DNA from: Frigididesulfovibrio sp031553235
Lineage (GTDB): Bacteria; Desulfobacterota; Desulfovibrionia; Desulfovibrionales; Desulfovibrionaceae
Direction of reading: 5' to 3'
Length of the DNA stretch: 64,000 nt
NCBI GenBank assembly: GCA_031553235.1
Contig: JAVBLS010000004.1
Coordinates: forward strand, 22,121 to 86,120
Below, in pieces: positions 17,527 to 25,144 of the stretch. The notes beneath the pieces are model-generated. The model had not been told where the DNA came from. It saw only the letters and a list, made by a program, of their open reading frames with translations, and ran no database searches. Numbering within the stretch: position 1 is the first letter of the stretch; every line of letters begins with the position of its first letter. The position numbers were made by a program, and so were the translations under genes.

Positions 17527-17740
17527 TCAGACTATGTTCATATAAACGCTTTTGGTTTCAGTATATTGATCGTGGGCATGGGAGGCGTTGTCCCTCCCGC
17601 CGAAGCCGGAAAGCTTGCCCCCTCCGAACGGGGTGGTGATTCCGGACATGGCCGGGGACAAAGCGGCCGCCGATAAACGTGTTCGCGGGGAAGCGCAGTG
17701 CTTCGGCCTTGGCCTGATAAGTGGTTTCTTTCGTGGGGGG
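17527..17740 (-). pseudogene. aldehyde dehydrogenase pseudogene with its entire core deleted
   Basis: On the minus strand a short N-terminal ALDH segment (EALRFPANTFIGGRFVP) corresponds to LAAKLRFPTQAFINGAFVD of the intact ALDH at 3699. After a junction near 17640-17655 another frame gives the ALDH C-terminus (TTPFGGGKLSGFGG then HDQYTETKSVYMNIV). About 430 residues, including both catalytic residues, are missing, and the two ends are out of frame. The reading frame before EALRFP has ACG where a start might have been. It sits exactly where an ALDH belongs in the operon, between the RidA and FAD oxidoreductase genes. Confidence 0.85.
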
Positions 17741-17804
17741 GGCCCTCGTGTCGGCAGTGACATGTGCCGCGGGCGTTCGCCGAAGCAAATGATTTTTCTG
17801 AAGC

Positions 17805-18188
17805 TCATTTGCTCCGGGAAAACTCCGCGACCGCTTCTATTTCAATGAGCATGTCTTTGGCCAGGCGCGACACTTCCACGCAGGCCCGGGCCGGCCTGTG
17901 GTCACCGAAGTGCCCGGCGTAGACGGCGTTCATTTCTGAAAACGCCGTTATGTCGGAAACATAGACCGTTGTTTTGACAATATCTTTCCATTCCAGCCCG
18001 CAACGGCCGAGAACGGACTTGAGGTTCTTCATGGTCTGTTCGGTTTGCTCCGCCATGGAGCTGCCGACAATTTCACCCGCGCCGTTCACCGGCACTTGGC
18101 CGGAGATGAACAGCAGGTCGCCCGTTCTGACCGCATGGCAGTATGGGCCTATGGCCGGCGCCAGTTCCGGAGCAATAAAGGTTTGCAT
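17805..18188 (-). CDS. RidA/YjgF/Rid-family enamine/imine deaminase
   Basis: A 127-residue Rid-family protein with ISGQVPVN and the RPARACVEV segment that holds the arginine conserved in active RidA deaminases. Such proteins hydrolyse reactive enamines or imines released by amino acid dehydrogenases and lyases. Its place beside a DAO-type flavoprotein and a DapA-type enzyme suggests it clears or converts the imine made in this pathway. GGGAG seven bases upstream supports the start. Confidence 0.9.
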   Translation of the reverse strand: MQTFIAPELAPAIGPYCHAVRTGDLLFISGQVPVNGAGEIVGSSMAEQTEQTMKNLKSVLGRCGLEWKDIVKTTVYVSDITAFSEMNAVYAGHFGDHRPARACVEVSRLAKDMLIEIEAVAEFSRSK

Positions 18189-18206
18189 GGCTGCGCTCCC
18201 CGGGTC

Positions 18207-19091
18207 TCAGTACAGGGAAACGTTCTGCAGAACGGCGTCAATGGCGGCCTTTTCGTCGGCGGTCAGGGCTTGCTTGGGGGCACGCACGAAACCGCCGCTA
18301 AGGCCGACCTTATCCATGATATACTTCGTCGTTTGCGTCACCTTGCCCGCGTTTTCCATGTGGCGGGCCAAAGGATTGTACGCCTTGGTCAGGTCTTTGG
18401 CCTTTTGCAGCTCCCCTTTGTCCATCAGGTCCAGCAGGTCGCGGGTCAAACCGGGGGCAAAGTTGCCGCCCATGCATACCCAGCCCTTGGCCCCGGCGCA
18501 GAAGCTTTCATGGTGCATGTCTTCCCAGCCGCAGAACACCGAGAAGTCTTCACGGAGTTCCTGGCGCATGCGGGTGACCCGCTTGACGTCGCCGGAGGCT
18601 TCTTTGATGCAGGCCACGTTGGGCAGGGCGGAGAGTGTCTTGACCAGATTGAACTCCATATCCATGCCCGAACTGCCCGGGTTGTTGTACAGCATGATGG
18701 AAATATCGACGTTTTCGGCAATCCGCTTGTAGTAGGCGTAGATTTCGTCTTCCCGCATGCCCATGCCGGGGGAAGGCAAAATCATCACCGCCGTGGCGCC
18801 CTGCGTCTTGGCATGCTTGGACAGCGCAATGACGTGCTCGGTTCTGTGCGCCGTGGTCCCGACCATGAAAGGAATGCGTCCGGCCAGTCGCTTGGAGGCG
18901 AACTCCACCAGCTCTTTGCGCTCTTCCAGGGACATGGCGAGATATTCGCCCAAGGCCCCGGCGACCATGACCCCGTGCACATTTGTCTGCGCGTAATGAT
19001 CCAGGTTTTTACCGAAGCCTTCAAAATCAATGGCGCCGTCTTTCAAAAACGGCGTGGCCAGAACAATATAGACACCTTGAAGTGCGGCCAT
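18207..19091 (-). CDS. DapA-family lyase/deaminase (second copy)
   Basis: A 294-residue dihydrodipicolinate synthase-family protein. The Schiff-base Lys163 is in CIKEASGD and the catalytic tyrosine in LYNNPGSSG. It is clearly divergent from the copy at 6496, for example GALGEY replaces GGTGEF, so a different substrate is likely. It is the first gene of the minus-strand operon. The ATG at 19091 is preceded by GAGGAG at 19097-19103, which excludes the longer open frame that runs through the promoter. Likely roles are retro-aldol cleavage of a 2-keto acid or deamination of a cyclic imino acid. Confidence 0.85.
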   Translation of the reverse strand: MAALQGVYIVLATPFLKDGAIDFEGFGKNLDHYAQTNVHGVMVAGALGEYLAMSLEERKELVEFASKRLAGRIPFMVGTTAHRTEHVIALSKHAKTQGATAVMILPSPGMGMREDEIYAYYKRIAENVDISIMLYNNPGSSGMDMEFNLVKTLSALPNVACIKEASGDVKRVTRMRQELREDFSVFCGWEDMHHESFCAGAKGWVCMGGNFAPGLTRDLLDLMDKGELQKAKDLTKAYNPLARHMENAGKVTQTTKYIMDKVGLSGGFVRAPKQALTADEKAAIDAVLQNVSLY

Positions 19092-19132
19092 GACATTCTC
19101 CTCATGGAAGGGTTGAGGTGAAAGTATTGGGA

Positions 19133-19146
19133 AGAACAATTGTTCT
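19133..19146. promoter_or_regulatory. perfect 14-bp palindrome at the predicted transcription start
   Basis: AGAACAATTGTTCT is a perfect palindrome placed 8 bp downstream of the -12 element of the sigma-54 promoter, covering the expected start site of the minus-strand operon. This is a typical place for a repressor operator. The bound protein is unknown. Confidence 0.45.
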
Positions 19147-19153
19147 ATTCTGT

Positions 19154-19169
19154 AGCATGTAGCGTGCCA
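19154..19169 (-). promoter_or_regulatory. sigma-54 (-24/-12) promoter for the DapA/RidA/FAD/MFS operon
   Basis: Read on the minus strand the sequence is TGGCACG-CTAC-ATGCT. It matches the consensus TGGCACG-N4-TTGCW at every position but one and keeps the essential GG and GC with exact spacing. Transcription would start near 19143, about 50 bases before the DapA-family ATG at 19091. Two sigma-54 activator genes are nearby. Confidence 0.75.
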
Positions 19170-19358
19170 AAAACGACAATAGCCCTTGTCTGCGTGGGCT
19201 TTAAAAGAAACCACCTGTTTTTACAGTGAACTACGCGTATTTCTTCGAACTGCCGGGGCACTGCTTCATAGGTGTAGAACAAGATGCACTTTGTACAATT
19301 ATAGGACACCCAAAAGCCTTGAATACAAATCCCTCATGCCAACTTGATATATTTGTTT

Positions 19359-19390
19359 AAAAATTGAACGCAATCATTCATTCAATTTTT
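19359..19390. promoter_or_regulatory. inverted repeat midway between two sigma-54 promoters: candidate upstream activating sequence
   Basis: AAAAATTGAA (19359-19368) and TTCAATTTTT (19381-19390) are perfect 10-bp inverted arms with a 12-bp spacer in an AT-rich stretch. The site lies about 190 bp upstream of the minus-strand sigma-54 promoter and about 215 bp upstream of the plus-strand candidate, both normal distances for an enhancer-binding protein. The half-site AAATTGAAC also occurs before the activator gene at 12605-12613. Apart from the listed elements, no gene is seen between 19092 and 19679. Confidence 0.5.
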
Positions 19391-19484
19391 CAATATGTTC
19401 ATTTTTAAAACACAAAGAGACAAATCCGAGGTCGGCCTCAACAGCCGGCCCCGGATTCATTGTGCAGACACACCTTTTGGAGCG

Positions 19485-19499
19485 ATTTCAAAATGAAAT
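19485..19499. promoter_or_regulatory. hairpin/operator-like repeat, copy 1
   Basis: ATTTCA-AAA-TGAAAT forms a palindromic 15-mer that is repeated exactly at 19639-19653. The two copies flank the plus-strand sigma-54-like promoter candidate, so they could be a pair of operator sites. No protein can be assigned. Confidence 0.35.
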
Positions 19500-19605
19500 G
19501 GCCCAGATACCCATATTGCAGACGGGATCGTTCAGGGGCACGCCTGCGCCCTGCCGGCGGCAAGTTCCATACCGCCGGGCAAAGACTGCAGTCGTGCGGC
19601 CGGGC

Positions 19606-19621
19606 AGGCATGGGGCTTGCT
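19606..19621 (+). promoter_or_regulatory. sigma-54-like promoter candidate before the GrdE-like ORF
   Basis: AGGCATG-GGGC-TTGCT keeps the GG and GC dinucleotides with correct spacing and matches 13 of the 15 consensus positions other than the spacer and ends. The expected start is near 19632, about 48 bases before the ATG at 19680. The match is poorer than that of the divergent promoter at 19154. Confidence 0.45.
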
Positions 19622-19636
19622 TTTGTGGTTCGCAGA

Positions 19637-19655
19637 CAATTTCAAAATGAAATTG
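19637..19655. promoter_or_regulatory. hairpin/operator-like repeat, copy 2
   Basis: CAATTTCA-AAA-TGAAATTG is an eight-pair palindrome containing the same 15-mer as at 19485-19499. It would overlap the start of the transcript from the candidate promoter at 19606-19621 and lies 13 bp before the ribosome site of the next ORF. Confidence 0.4.
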
Positions 19656-19679
19656 CCAATCATTTTTGGAGGAACCGGA

Positions 19680-19889
19680 ATGAAGCCGGCATTGCATAAG
19701 GTCAGCATAAAGGATGTACGCTGGGGCGCTCGCACCCACGTGGCGGACGGCGTTCTGTATGTGAACAAAGAGGAGACCGTGGCCTGTGTGGCCGAAGCCC
19801 CCCTGAAGGGCCCCGAAGCCGACAGGGCGGCCAGGCGCAAACTGGTCAAGCGCGCCCTTGAGGCCATACAAACGGCCATCGAAGAATAG
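19680..19889 (+). CDS. short GrdE/PrdA-like N-terminal protein (69 aa)
   Basis: The ORF has a very good ribosome site (TGGAGG at 19667-19672) before an ATG at 19680. The first 40 residues (KVSIKDVRWGARTHVADGVL then YVNKEE) resemble the N-terminus of GrdE/PrdA-type proproteins of glycine, betaine and proline reductases. Those proteins are about 430-620 residues long; here the similarity fades after residue 40 and a charged helix (RAARRKLVKRALEAIQTAIEE is the end) leads to a stop. It is either a truncated remnant or a small stand-alone homologue. The sigma-54-like promoter and operator repeats in front suggest it is still expressed. Confidence 0.5.
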   Translation: MKPALHKVSIKDVRWGARTHVADGVLYVNKEETVACVAEAPLKGPEADRAARRKLVKRALEAIQTAIEE

Positions 19890-19896
19890 ACCGTGT

Positions 19897-20097
19897 TTGA
19901 ATAACCGAGGCGCACCGCCCTCCGCGCTTTGTCTTACCGAAGGGCTGGCGCATCTCGAAAAAGCCGAAGAGCGAAGCGCCGCGCTTGGCGTCAAGGCCGA
20001 AAAACGCCTGCTGCGGGACTTGGAGTTCACCGACAGGGCTCACCTTCTCCGCGCCGTCCGCCAACTTCAGGAGCTCACCGCCCTGGGGGAGCTCTGA
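19897..20097 (+). other. possible coding remnant, function unknown
   Basis: An open frame without an ATG (TTG at 19897) encodes about 66 residues ending in the amphipathic stretch LLRDLEFTDRAHLLRAVRQL. The helical, charged composition looks protein-like and faintly recalls small phage head-tail proteins, but I cannot identify it and it may be chance. It starts a few bases after the GrdE-like ORF and ends just before the convergent patatin gene. Confidence 0.2.
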
Positions 20098-20137
20098 GTC
20101 AAGGAACAATTTCAGACCTGGCTGCCGTGCTCCGCGT

Positions 20138-21169
20138 TCATTTATTCGCACTAGCTTCGCCGGGATTGTCGTACCAGGCAAAGTACTGCCGAGTCCAAGA
20201 TCTGCCTGAAGCCACCAGTTCTTCCTTGGTTGCGGCGGCAAGGGAAAACTCCGTCGCTCCAACGCCAAGAGTATCAATGTATATGGTTCGCTGCCAGTCG
20301 TCGCTATGCAGGTGCTCGTTGTTTTGAGAATCGAGATACGTAAGGGCAACACGTTTGATAAAGTCGAACAGGTTCTTGACTTCGTGAACCACGGGCTCTT
20401 TCTGGTCTCTGAACATGGCTATTTCGTCCTTGCTGTCCAGGCGGAACCCCAAAGTTTCCTTGTTATAGATATATGGCGAGCTGTGCGGGTGTTGTTGCAA
20501 AAATGCTTGGTTCACAGTCGCGTAATATTGGGTTTCTCTTGAGCCTCCGGCGGTCAGCACATATTTTTCCCGGTCGAAAACCTTGACCGGGTAGTTGTCG
20601 ATAACGCCGCCGTCGACATAGATATCCCGGCGTTGACCGTAGCGCTTTGCCGCAAAAAAGAACGGGATGGACATGGAGAACCGCACCGCGTCGACAATGC
20701 GCGCATCCGGAGTCTTTTCCGCTGAAAACACTTCGGAAAACCCCGTACACAGGTTGGTGGCCAGGAAATGCATGCTTTTGAAGGCCTTGGCTTCCTTCAT
20801 GACCTCCGCTTGCGCAAAGGTGGTATCCGGGCTCCCGGTTTTGGCTTTCACAAGGCCGGCCAACCAGTTGTAACAAAAGTCTCCTTTGAACCAGCCAAAG
20901 GAAGTGAAAAGCCGGATGGAATTTCTGATCAGCCCCAAGTTGGAATCCATCATTTTTGCGAAATCCAGATCCCAGAGTATATCGCGCATCTCCTCATTCG
21001 AATAACCAAGACCAAGCAAGGCGGCGTTGATGGCGCCGGCTGATGTGCCGGCAACCCGCTGTATACCGGGAAGGATACCCCGCGCTTCCAGCTCCTGCAT
21101 TGCGCCGACATAGGCTATGCCCTTCACGCCGCCGCCTTCAAACACCAGGTTTCTGAAATGGTGCGCCAC
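20138..21169 (-). CDS. patatin-like phospholipase
   Basis: A 343-residue patatin-domain protein. The oxyanion-hole motif GGGVKG is at residues 12-17, the nucleophile serine lies in GTSAG near residue 42, and the catalytic aspartate in YVDGGVIDNYP near residue 185. Enzymes of this family hydrolyse acyl esters of membrane lipids, and no secretion signal is evident, so it is probably cytoplasmic or injected. Translation starts at a GTG (21167-21169) with GGGAGG five bases upstream. It stands alone beside the efflux/glycan locus and its link to it is unclear. Confidence 0.88.
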   Translation of the reverse strand: MAHHFRNLVFEGGGVKGIAYVGAMQELEARGILPGIQRVAGTSAGAINAALLGLGYSNEEMRDILWDLDFAKMMDSNLGLIRNSIRLFTSFGWFKGDFCYNWLAGLVKAKTGSPDTTFAQAEVMKEAKAFKSMHFLATNLCTGFSEVFSAEKTPDARIVDAVRFSMSIPFFFAAKRYGQRRDIYVDGGVIDNYPVKVFDREKYVLTAGGSRETQYYATVNQAFLQQHPHSSPYIYNKETLGFRLDSKDEIAMFRDQKEPVVHEVKNLFDFIKRVALTYLDSQNNEHLHSDDWQRTIYIDTLGVGATEFSLAAATKEELVASGRSWTRQYFAWYDNPGEASANK

Positions 21170-21240
21170 AGCATCCTCCCGTTGTGTTTAATCTCGCGCC
21201 GGCCTCTATTTCCGCCTGCCGGAACCGGCGATTTTCCGTA

Positions 21241-23064
21241 TTAACGCGCTTTGCGGCCGCTCCGCTTTTTCGGCTGTCCCGCTTTCGCCGTGCCCTGCGG
21301 CTGCGCGGCTTTGTCGAGTTCCGCCACGACCCGGGTTTCTCCGGCAGCACCTTGCGTTTGCTCCGGCGCGTTCAGGCCTTGGGCGGCCGCTCCCCAGGCT
21401 TCGTCGGGCAACCTCCCGCCGTCCGGCCTGCCGGGCACTGCGCTCCGCGCCTGAGGTTCCCCGGCCTCCGCACCGGCCTGCCCGACCGCGGCCTCACGTT
21501 GCCCGGCTGCATTCCGGTCGGTTCCACCACCACCAGGTTGTCCGGCCGCATTCCGATTGCCGCCGGCGTCGGCACCTTCTTCCGACTCGGCTTCACCCCG
21601 CCCCTTGGTCTCGGCCCGCTCCAAGGCACCGGGATCAAGGAAGCTTCGGCGAAACCCACCGCTGAGAATCCAGGCGGAAAGTTCCTGCTGTCGCAAAGTG
21701 CACACGGCCTCTTCCAGAAGCATCTCCCCGCGAATGCGATCTTCTTCGGCTGTCGCCAGCAGAGGATATTGGATCTGGCCGGACTGGAACTCCAGGCGGG
21801 CCTTCTGCTCGTCCAGCCTGGCGGCGGCGACCATATGTTTGGCCACGTCCACCTCGGCCTCGGCCAGCTTCAGATCCTGCCAGGCCGCCTTCCACTCGCC
21901 GGCGAACTTCAGCCGGCTCAGCTTCAGGCGCTGCGAAGCCTGCACGGCGCCCAGCCTGGCCCGCTCCACTCCGCGGTAGCGTTCCCCCCAGTCCCACAGG
22001 GGCAGGGAATACATCAGGGAGAAAAAGACATCGTCTTTGCTGGAATACGAGGCATAATCGTTGTCCGGGTTGGCCGCATAAATGTCAAAAGCAAAGTCGG
22101 GCAAATAGCGGGCCCAGGCCACGGTGATGTTTTCCCGACTGAGTTGGTGGGCCGTGCGGGTGATGCGCGCCTCGGGAGAGTCGGCCCATACCGGTTCCCA
22201 CTCGTAATCGGCGAAAACGGCGGCCGCCTTCTCCCGGCGCAGCAAGGCACCGACATCGCCGGACCGCACCGCGAGCGTTCTGTCCTGATCCAGGCCCAGC
22301 ATCACCTTGAGGGAACTCAGATGCGCTGCAACGGCGATGTCGGCCTTCTCCAGTTCCGCCTGGATCTTTCTTTCCTGGTGCAAGGCCTTGGCCTGCTCCA
22401 GCCGGTTGGCCTCGGAACCTTCCTTGGCGCTCTGGTATTCTTTGGAGCGCCGAGCGATCTCCAGCAGCCCCAGCAAGTGCTTGCGGTCGTTCTCCTTGCT
22501 CTCCAGGTTGATCAGCACCTCGCCGATCTGCCAGGCCCGTTTTTCCAGGGCGATCTCGTGGGTGTACAGGGCGATGTCCTGCATCAGCAGGGTGCTTTTA
22601 TGGGTAAAATAGCTGACTACGGGTTCAAAGCCATATACGCCCAAGGTCAGGCGGGCCGAGGTGCCCTGGTATTCTTCGTACTTGTTGGTCAGGTTGGTAT
22701 TGACCCGAAACAGGGCCCGGATGCTCGGCAGCCGCTTCCAGAAAGCCGACTCGGAATCCAGCTCGGCCATGTCCAGCGAAATGACGCTGTTGATCAGGTC
22801 CGGCGCATGCTGGGCCGCCGTGACCACGCAGTCGGCATAGCCCAGTTCCTTGTTCTCGGCCGGCAGGGGGGTGGGGGCGGGAGCGTCCGCCGCGGTGAAC
22901 TCCGCGGCCCTTTCACGCATTTGCAGGGCGTTCCAGGGCGGCCCCATTCTGTCGACCGGCCGGGGACGCTCCCGGCAAGCGCCCAGACCCAGGAGAGACA
23001 ACAACAGAAAAACGAGGACGACGGACTTGCCGGAAAACGTCGCGGAACGGGAATGGTGCTTCAT
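21241..23064 (-). CDS. TolC/OMF-type outer membrane efflux lipoprotein with long disordered C-tail
   Basis: The 607-residue protein starts with a lipoprotein signal whose lipobox LGAC ends at Cys30. The middle (about residues 60-450) is rich in long helices and has the alternating helix/strand pattern of outer membrane factor channels (for example RARLGAVQASQRLKLSR and ARLEFQSGQIQYPLLATAEE). The last ~150 residues are unlike family members: Gly/Ala/Glu/Gln-rich with repeated RNAAGQ units, and end in basic KKRSGRKAR. It forms an operon with the ABC ATPase and FtsX-type permease upstream. The open frame continues upstream to 23151 but the lipoprotein signal fixes the ATG at 23064. Confidence 0.8.
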   Translation of the reverse strand: MKHHSRSATFSGKSVVLVFLLLSLLGLGACRERPRPVDRMGPPWNALQMRERAAEFTAADAPAPTPLPAENKELGYADCVVTAAQHAPDLINSVISLDMAELDSESAFWKRLPSIRALFRVNTNLTNKYEEYQGTSARLTLGVYGFEPVVSYFTHKSTLLMQDIALYTHEIALEKRAWQIGEVLINLESKENDRKHLLGLLEIARRSKEYQSAKEGSEANRLEQAKALHQERKIQAELEKADIAVAAHLSSLKVMLGLDQDRTLAVRSGDVGALLRREKAAAVFADYEWEPVWADSPEARITRTAHQLSRENITVAWARYLPDFAFDIYAANPDNDYASYSSKDDVFFSLMYSLPLWDWGERYRGVERARLGAVQASQRLKLSRLKFAGEWKAAWQDLKLAEAEVDVAKHMVAAARLDEQKARLEFQSGQIQYPLLATAEEDRIRGEMLLEEAVCTLRQQELSAWILSGGFRRSFLDPGALERAETKGRGEAESEEGADAGGNRNAAGQPGGGGTDRNAAGQREAAVGQAGAEAGEPQARSAVPGRPDGGRLPDEAWGAAAQGLNAPEQTQGAAGETRVVAELDKAAQPQGTAKAGQPKKRSGRKAR

Positions 23065-23080
23065 AGGAAGTGCGTCAACC

Positions 23081-23770
23081 TCAAGCCGCCACAATGCGGC
23101 CATTCTGCAGCCGGTGCAGGACATCGCAGCGCTCCGCCACGTCCGGGTCATGGGTCACAACGATGATGCCCAAGGAGAGCTCCCGGCAGATCCGGTGGAA
23201 ATGCTCCATGAGCTTGTCCGTGTTCTCGCTGTCAAGCTGGCCCGTGGGTTCGTCGGCCAGAAGCACTCTGGGACGGTTGATCAAAGCGCGGGCAATGGCC
23301 ACGCGCTGCTGCTCACCGCCGGAAAGCTGGTTGCTGCGGGCGCGGGCCTTGTCGAGCATGCCCACGGACTCCAGGGCTTCGGACACGAGGCTCACGCGCT
23401 CCCGGCGCGGCACCCCGGCGTAGATCAGCGGATATTCCACGTTTTCCTCCACCGTGGAGTAGGAAAACACGGCACAGCTTTGCAGGATGAAACCGAAAAA
23501 CTGCCGCCGGAACAGCGCCTGCTCGCCATGGTCCAGGTTGAGCAGATCCTTTCCCTGGGAGGTGTAGGTGCCGCCGTCCGGAGGCTGCAGCAGGCCCAGA
23601 ATGAGCAGCAGCGACGACTTGCCGCAGCCCGAGGGCCCCATGACCGCGGCCATCTGCCCGGCGCACAGTTCGAGCGACACCCCGCGCAGCGCCTGCTCGG
23701 AGCCGTAGCTTTTGACCAGATCCGTCGCCGTCAGTAATGTTTCCATGCGCTTTTCGCCCGTACCCGTCAT
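23081..23770 (-). CDS. ABC transporter ATPase, MacB/LolD type
   Basis: A 229-residue ATPase with Walker A GPSGCGKS, Q-loop FFGFILQS, signature LSGGEQQR, Walker B VLLADEPTG and the H-loop THD. The arrangement is that of MacB/LolD ATPases, which work with FtsX-fold permeases as mechanotransmitters for lipoprotein or efflux machinery. It lies between the OMF and the permease gene on the minus strand, with gaps of 12-16 bp. An alternative start at the ATG eight codons downstream is possible. Confidence 0.9.
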   Translation of the reverse strand: MTGTGEKRMETLLTATDLVKSYGSEQALRGVSLELCAGQMAAVMGPSGCGKSSLLLILGLLQPPDGGTYTSQGKDLLNLDHGEQALFRRQFFGFILQSCAVFSYSTVEENVEYPLIYAGVPRRERVSLVSEALESVGMLDKARARSNQLSGGEQQRVAIARALINRPRVLLADEPTGQLDSENTDKLMEHFHRICRELSLGIIVVTHDPDVAERCDVLHRLQNGRIVAA

Positions 23771-23782
23771 TACACGCCGCCC

Positions 23783-24970
23783 CTACTCAAACCGCAGGGC
23801 CGTGGCCACGTCCATGCGCCCGGCCTTGACCGAAGGCCAGGTGCCGCCCACCACGCCGACCACCGTCGCCACCAGCAGGCTCACCGGCACGCTGATGGCC
23901 AGTTCCAGCCGGGGAACGGGCAGGCCCAGCCACAGGCACAGGGAAAGCACGATGCAGGTGCCGGTGAAGATGCCGGTCAGCCCCCCCAGCAGGGCGCTGC
24001 ACAGGGCCTCGCCCAGAAACTGGAGCATGATGTCCCGCTGCTCCGCGCCCATGGCCAGCTTCAGGCCTATTTCACGGGTGCGCTCCCGTACCGCGGCGAA
24101 GGAACTCTGCCAGATGCCGAAGCAGCCCAGCCCCAGGGCCGCTGCAATGCCGAGTTGCAGAATGATGTGCACTCTGCCGACGATCAGGCGCACCGTCCGG
24201 ATGCTTTCACCGGAATATTCCAGGCGGAGGTAGGGAGCCTTCTGCTCTTCCCGCGCCAAACCGGGCAATTTCTCGTACATGGCGTCCACATCGTCCAGAT
24301 GTTTCATACGCACGAGAATGCAGTTGGCATAGTTGTTGTCCGCAAAGCTTCTGTCGGCGGCCGTGGTCAAGGGGATAAAACACCTGTCGTCCTTGCCCTG
24401 CATCATGAAGCCTGCGACCACGCCAACCACCATATAGTTGTCCTTATACAGCGTAAGGGTACGGCCCACATAGGGGCCGTCACCGAAAAGCTGCCGAGCC
24501 AGCTTCTCGCCCAGCACGCACACCCTGGCGCGCTTTTGCTCGTCTGCGGCGTTCAGCAGCCGGCCTTCGGACGCGCGCAGCGCATGGACATCCCAGTACG
24601 AAGGGTCGGCCCCGTACATCTTGAGGTAAACGACGTTCTCCCCCACCCGCATGGACACCTCGTGGGGTGAACGCATGCACAGGCTGGCGCTGTGCACTTC
24701 GGGCAACTCACGCAGGCGTTCCACCGTTTTTGGCAGAAACCATTGCGGCGGCGCGCCGGGATAGCGGTATTCGTCGTGCTCCAGGGAGAGGATGGTGACG
24801 TTGCCGATAAGCGAAACATCTTGGGTCACACGATCTTCAATGTCTTTGCCCACCACCTGCACGCCTATGTACATGGCAATGCCGATGCTGATGGACAGAA
24901 TCACTCCCAGCCGCAACTGGCGCAGTTGCCGCCGGATGACGATCCGCAACAGATCGGAGGTCCTGAGCAC
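23783..24970 (-). CDS. FtsX-like ABC transporter permease (MacB type)
   Basis: A 395-residue membrane protein: one N-terminal membrane helix, a large periplasmic domain (about 45-265), and three C-terminal helices. The cytoplasmic loop AAVRERTREIGLKLAMGA is the typical coupling motif of MacB/LolCE permeases. Translation begins at a GTG (24968-24970) preceded by GAGAGG. It is the partner of the ATPase next to it. No MFP adaptor gene is adjacent; a candidate is 37 kb away at the other end of the locus (61608). Confidence 0.88.
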   Translation of the reverse strand: MLRTSDLLRIVIRRQLRQLRLGVILSISIGIAMYIGVQVVGKDIEDRVTQDVSLIGNVTILSLEHDEYRYPGAPPQWFLPKTVERLRELPEVHSASLCMRSPHEVSMRVGENVVYLKMYGADPSYWDVHALRASEGRLLNAADEQKRARVCVLGEKLARQLFGDGPYVGRTLTLYKDNYMVVGVVAGFMMQGKDDRCFIPLTTAADRSFADNNYANCILVRMKHLDDVDAMYEKLPGLAREEQKAPYLRLEYSGESIRTVRLIVGRVHIILQLGIAAALGLGCFGIWQSSFAAVRERTREIGLKLAMGAEQRDIMLQFLGEALCSALLGGLTGIFTGTCIVLSLCLWLGLPVPRLELAISVPVSLLVATVVGVVGGTWPSVKAGRMDVATALRFE

Positions 24971-25144
24971 AAATCCTCTCCGTTATTCTGAAAAAAACTA
25001 TCGCCCCGCGGACGGTTGTCTCTTCCGGGAGATGAAAAACAATTCTTCTACATACACAGTCGGCCGTAAAAATTCAAGGCGGAAAAGTTACTTTGCTCTT
25101 AATCCGAGCACCGACAGTCACTCGGAACCGCCCCGCGACGCATC

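Noticed and set aside
19493..19699. 69-codon ORF starting MKWPRYPYCRRD
   Set aside because: It overlaps the sigma-54-like promoter, both repeats and the ribosome site of the GrdE-like ORF, and its Arg/Cys-rich sequence is not protein-like.
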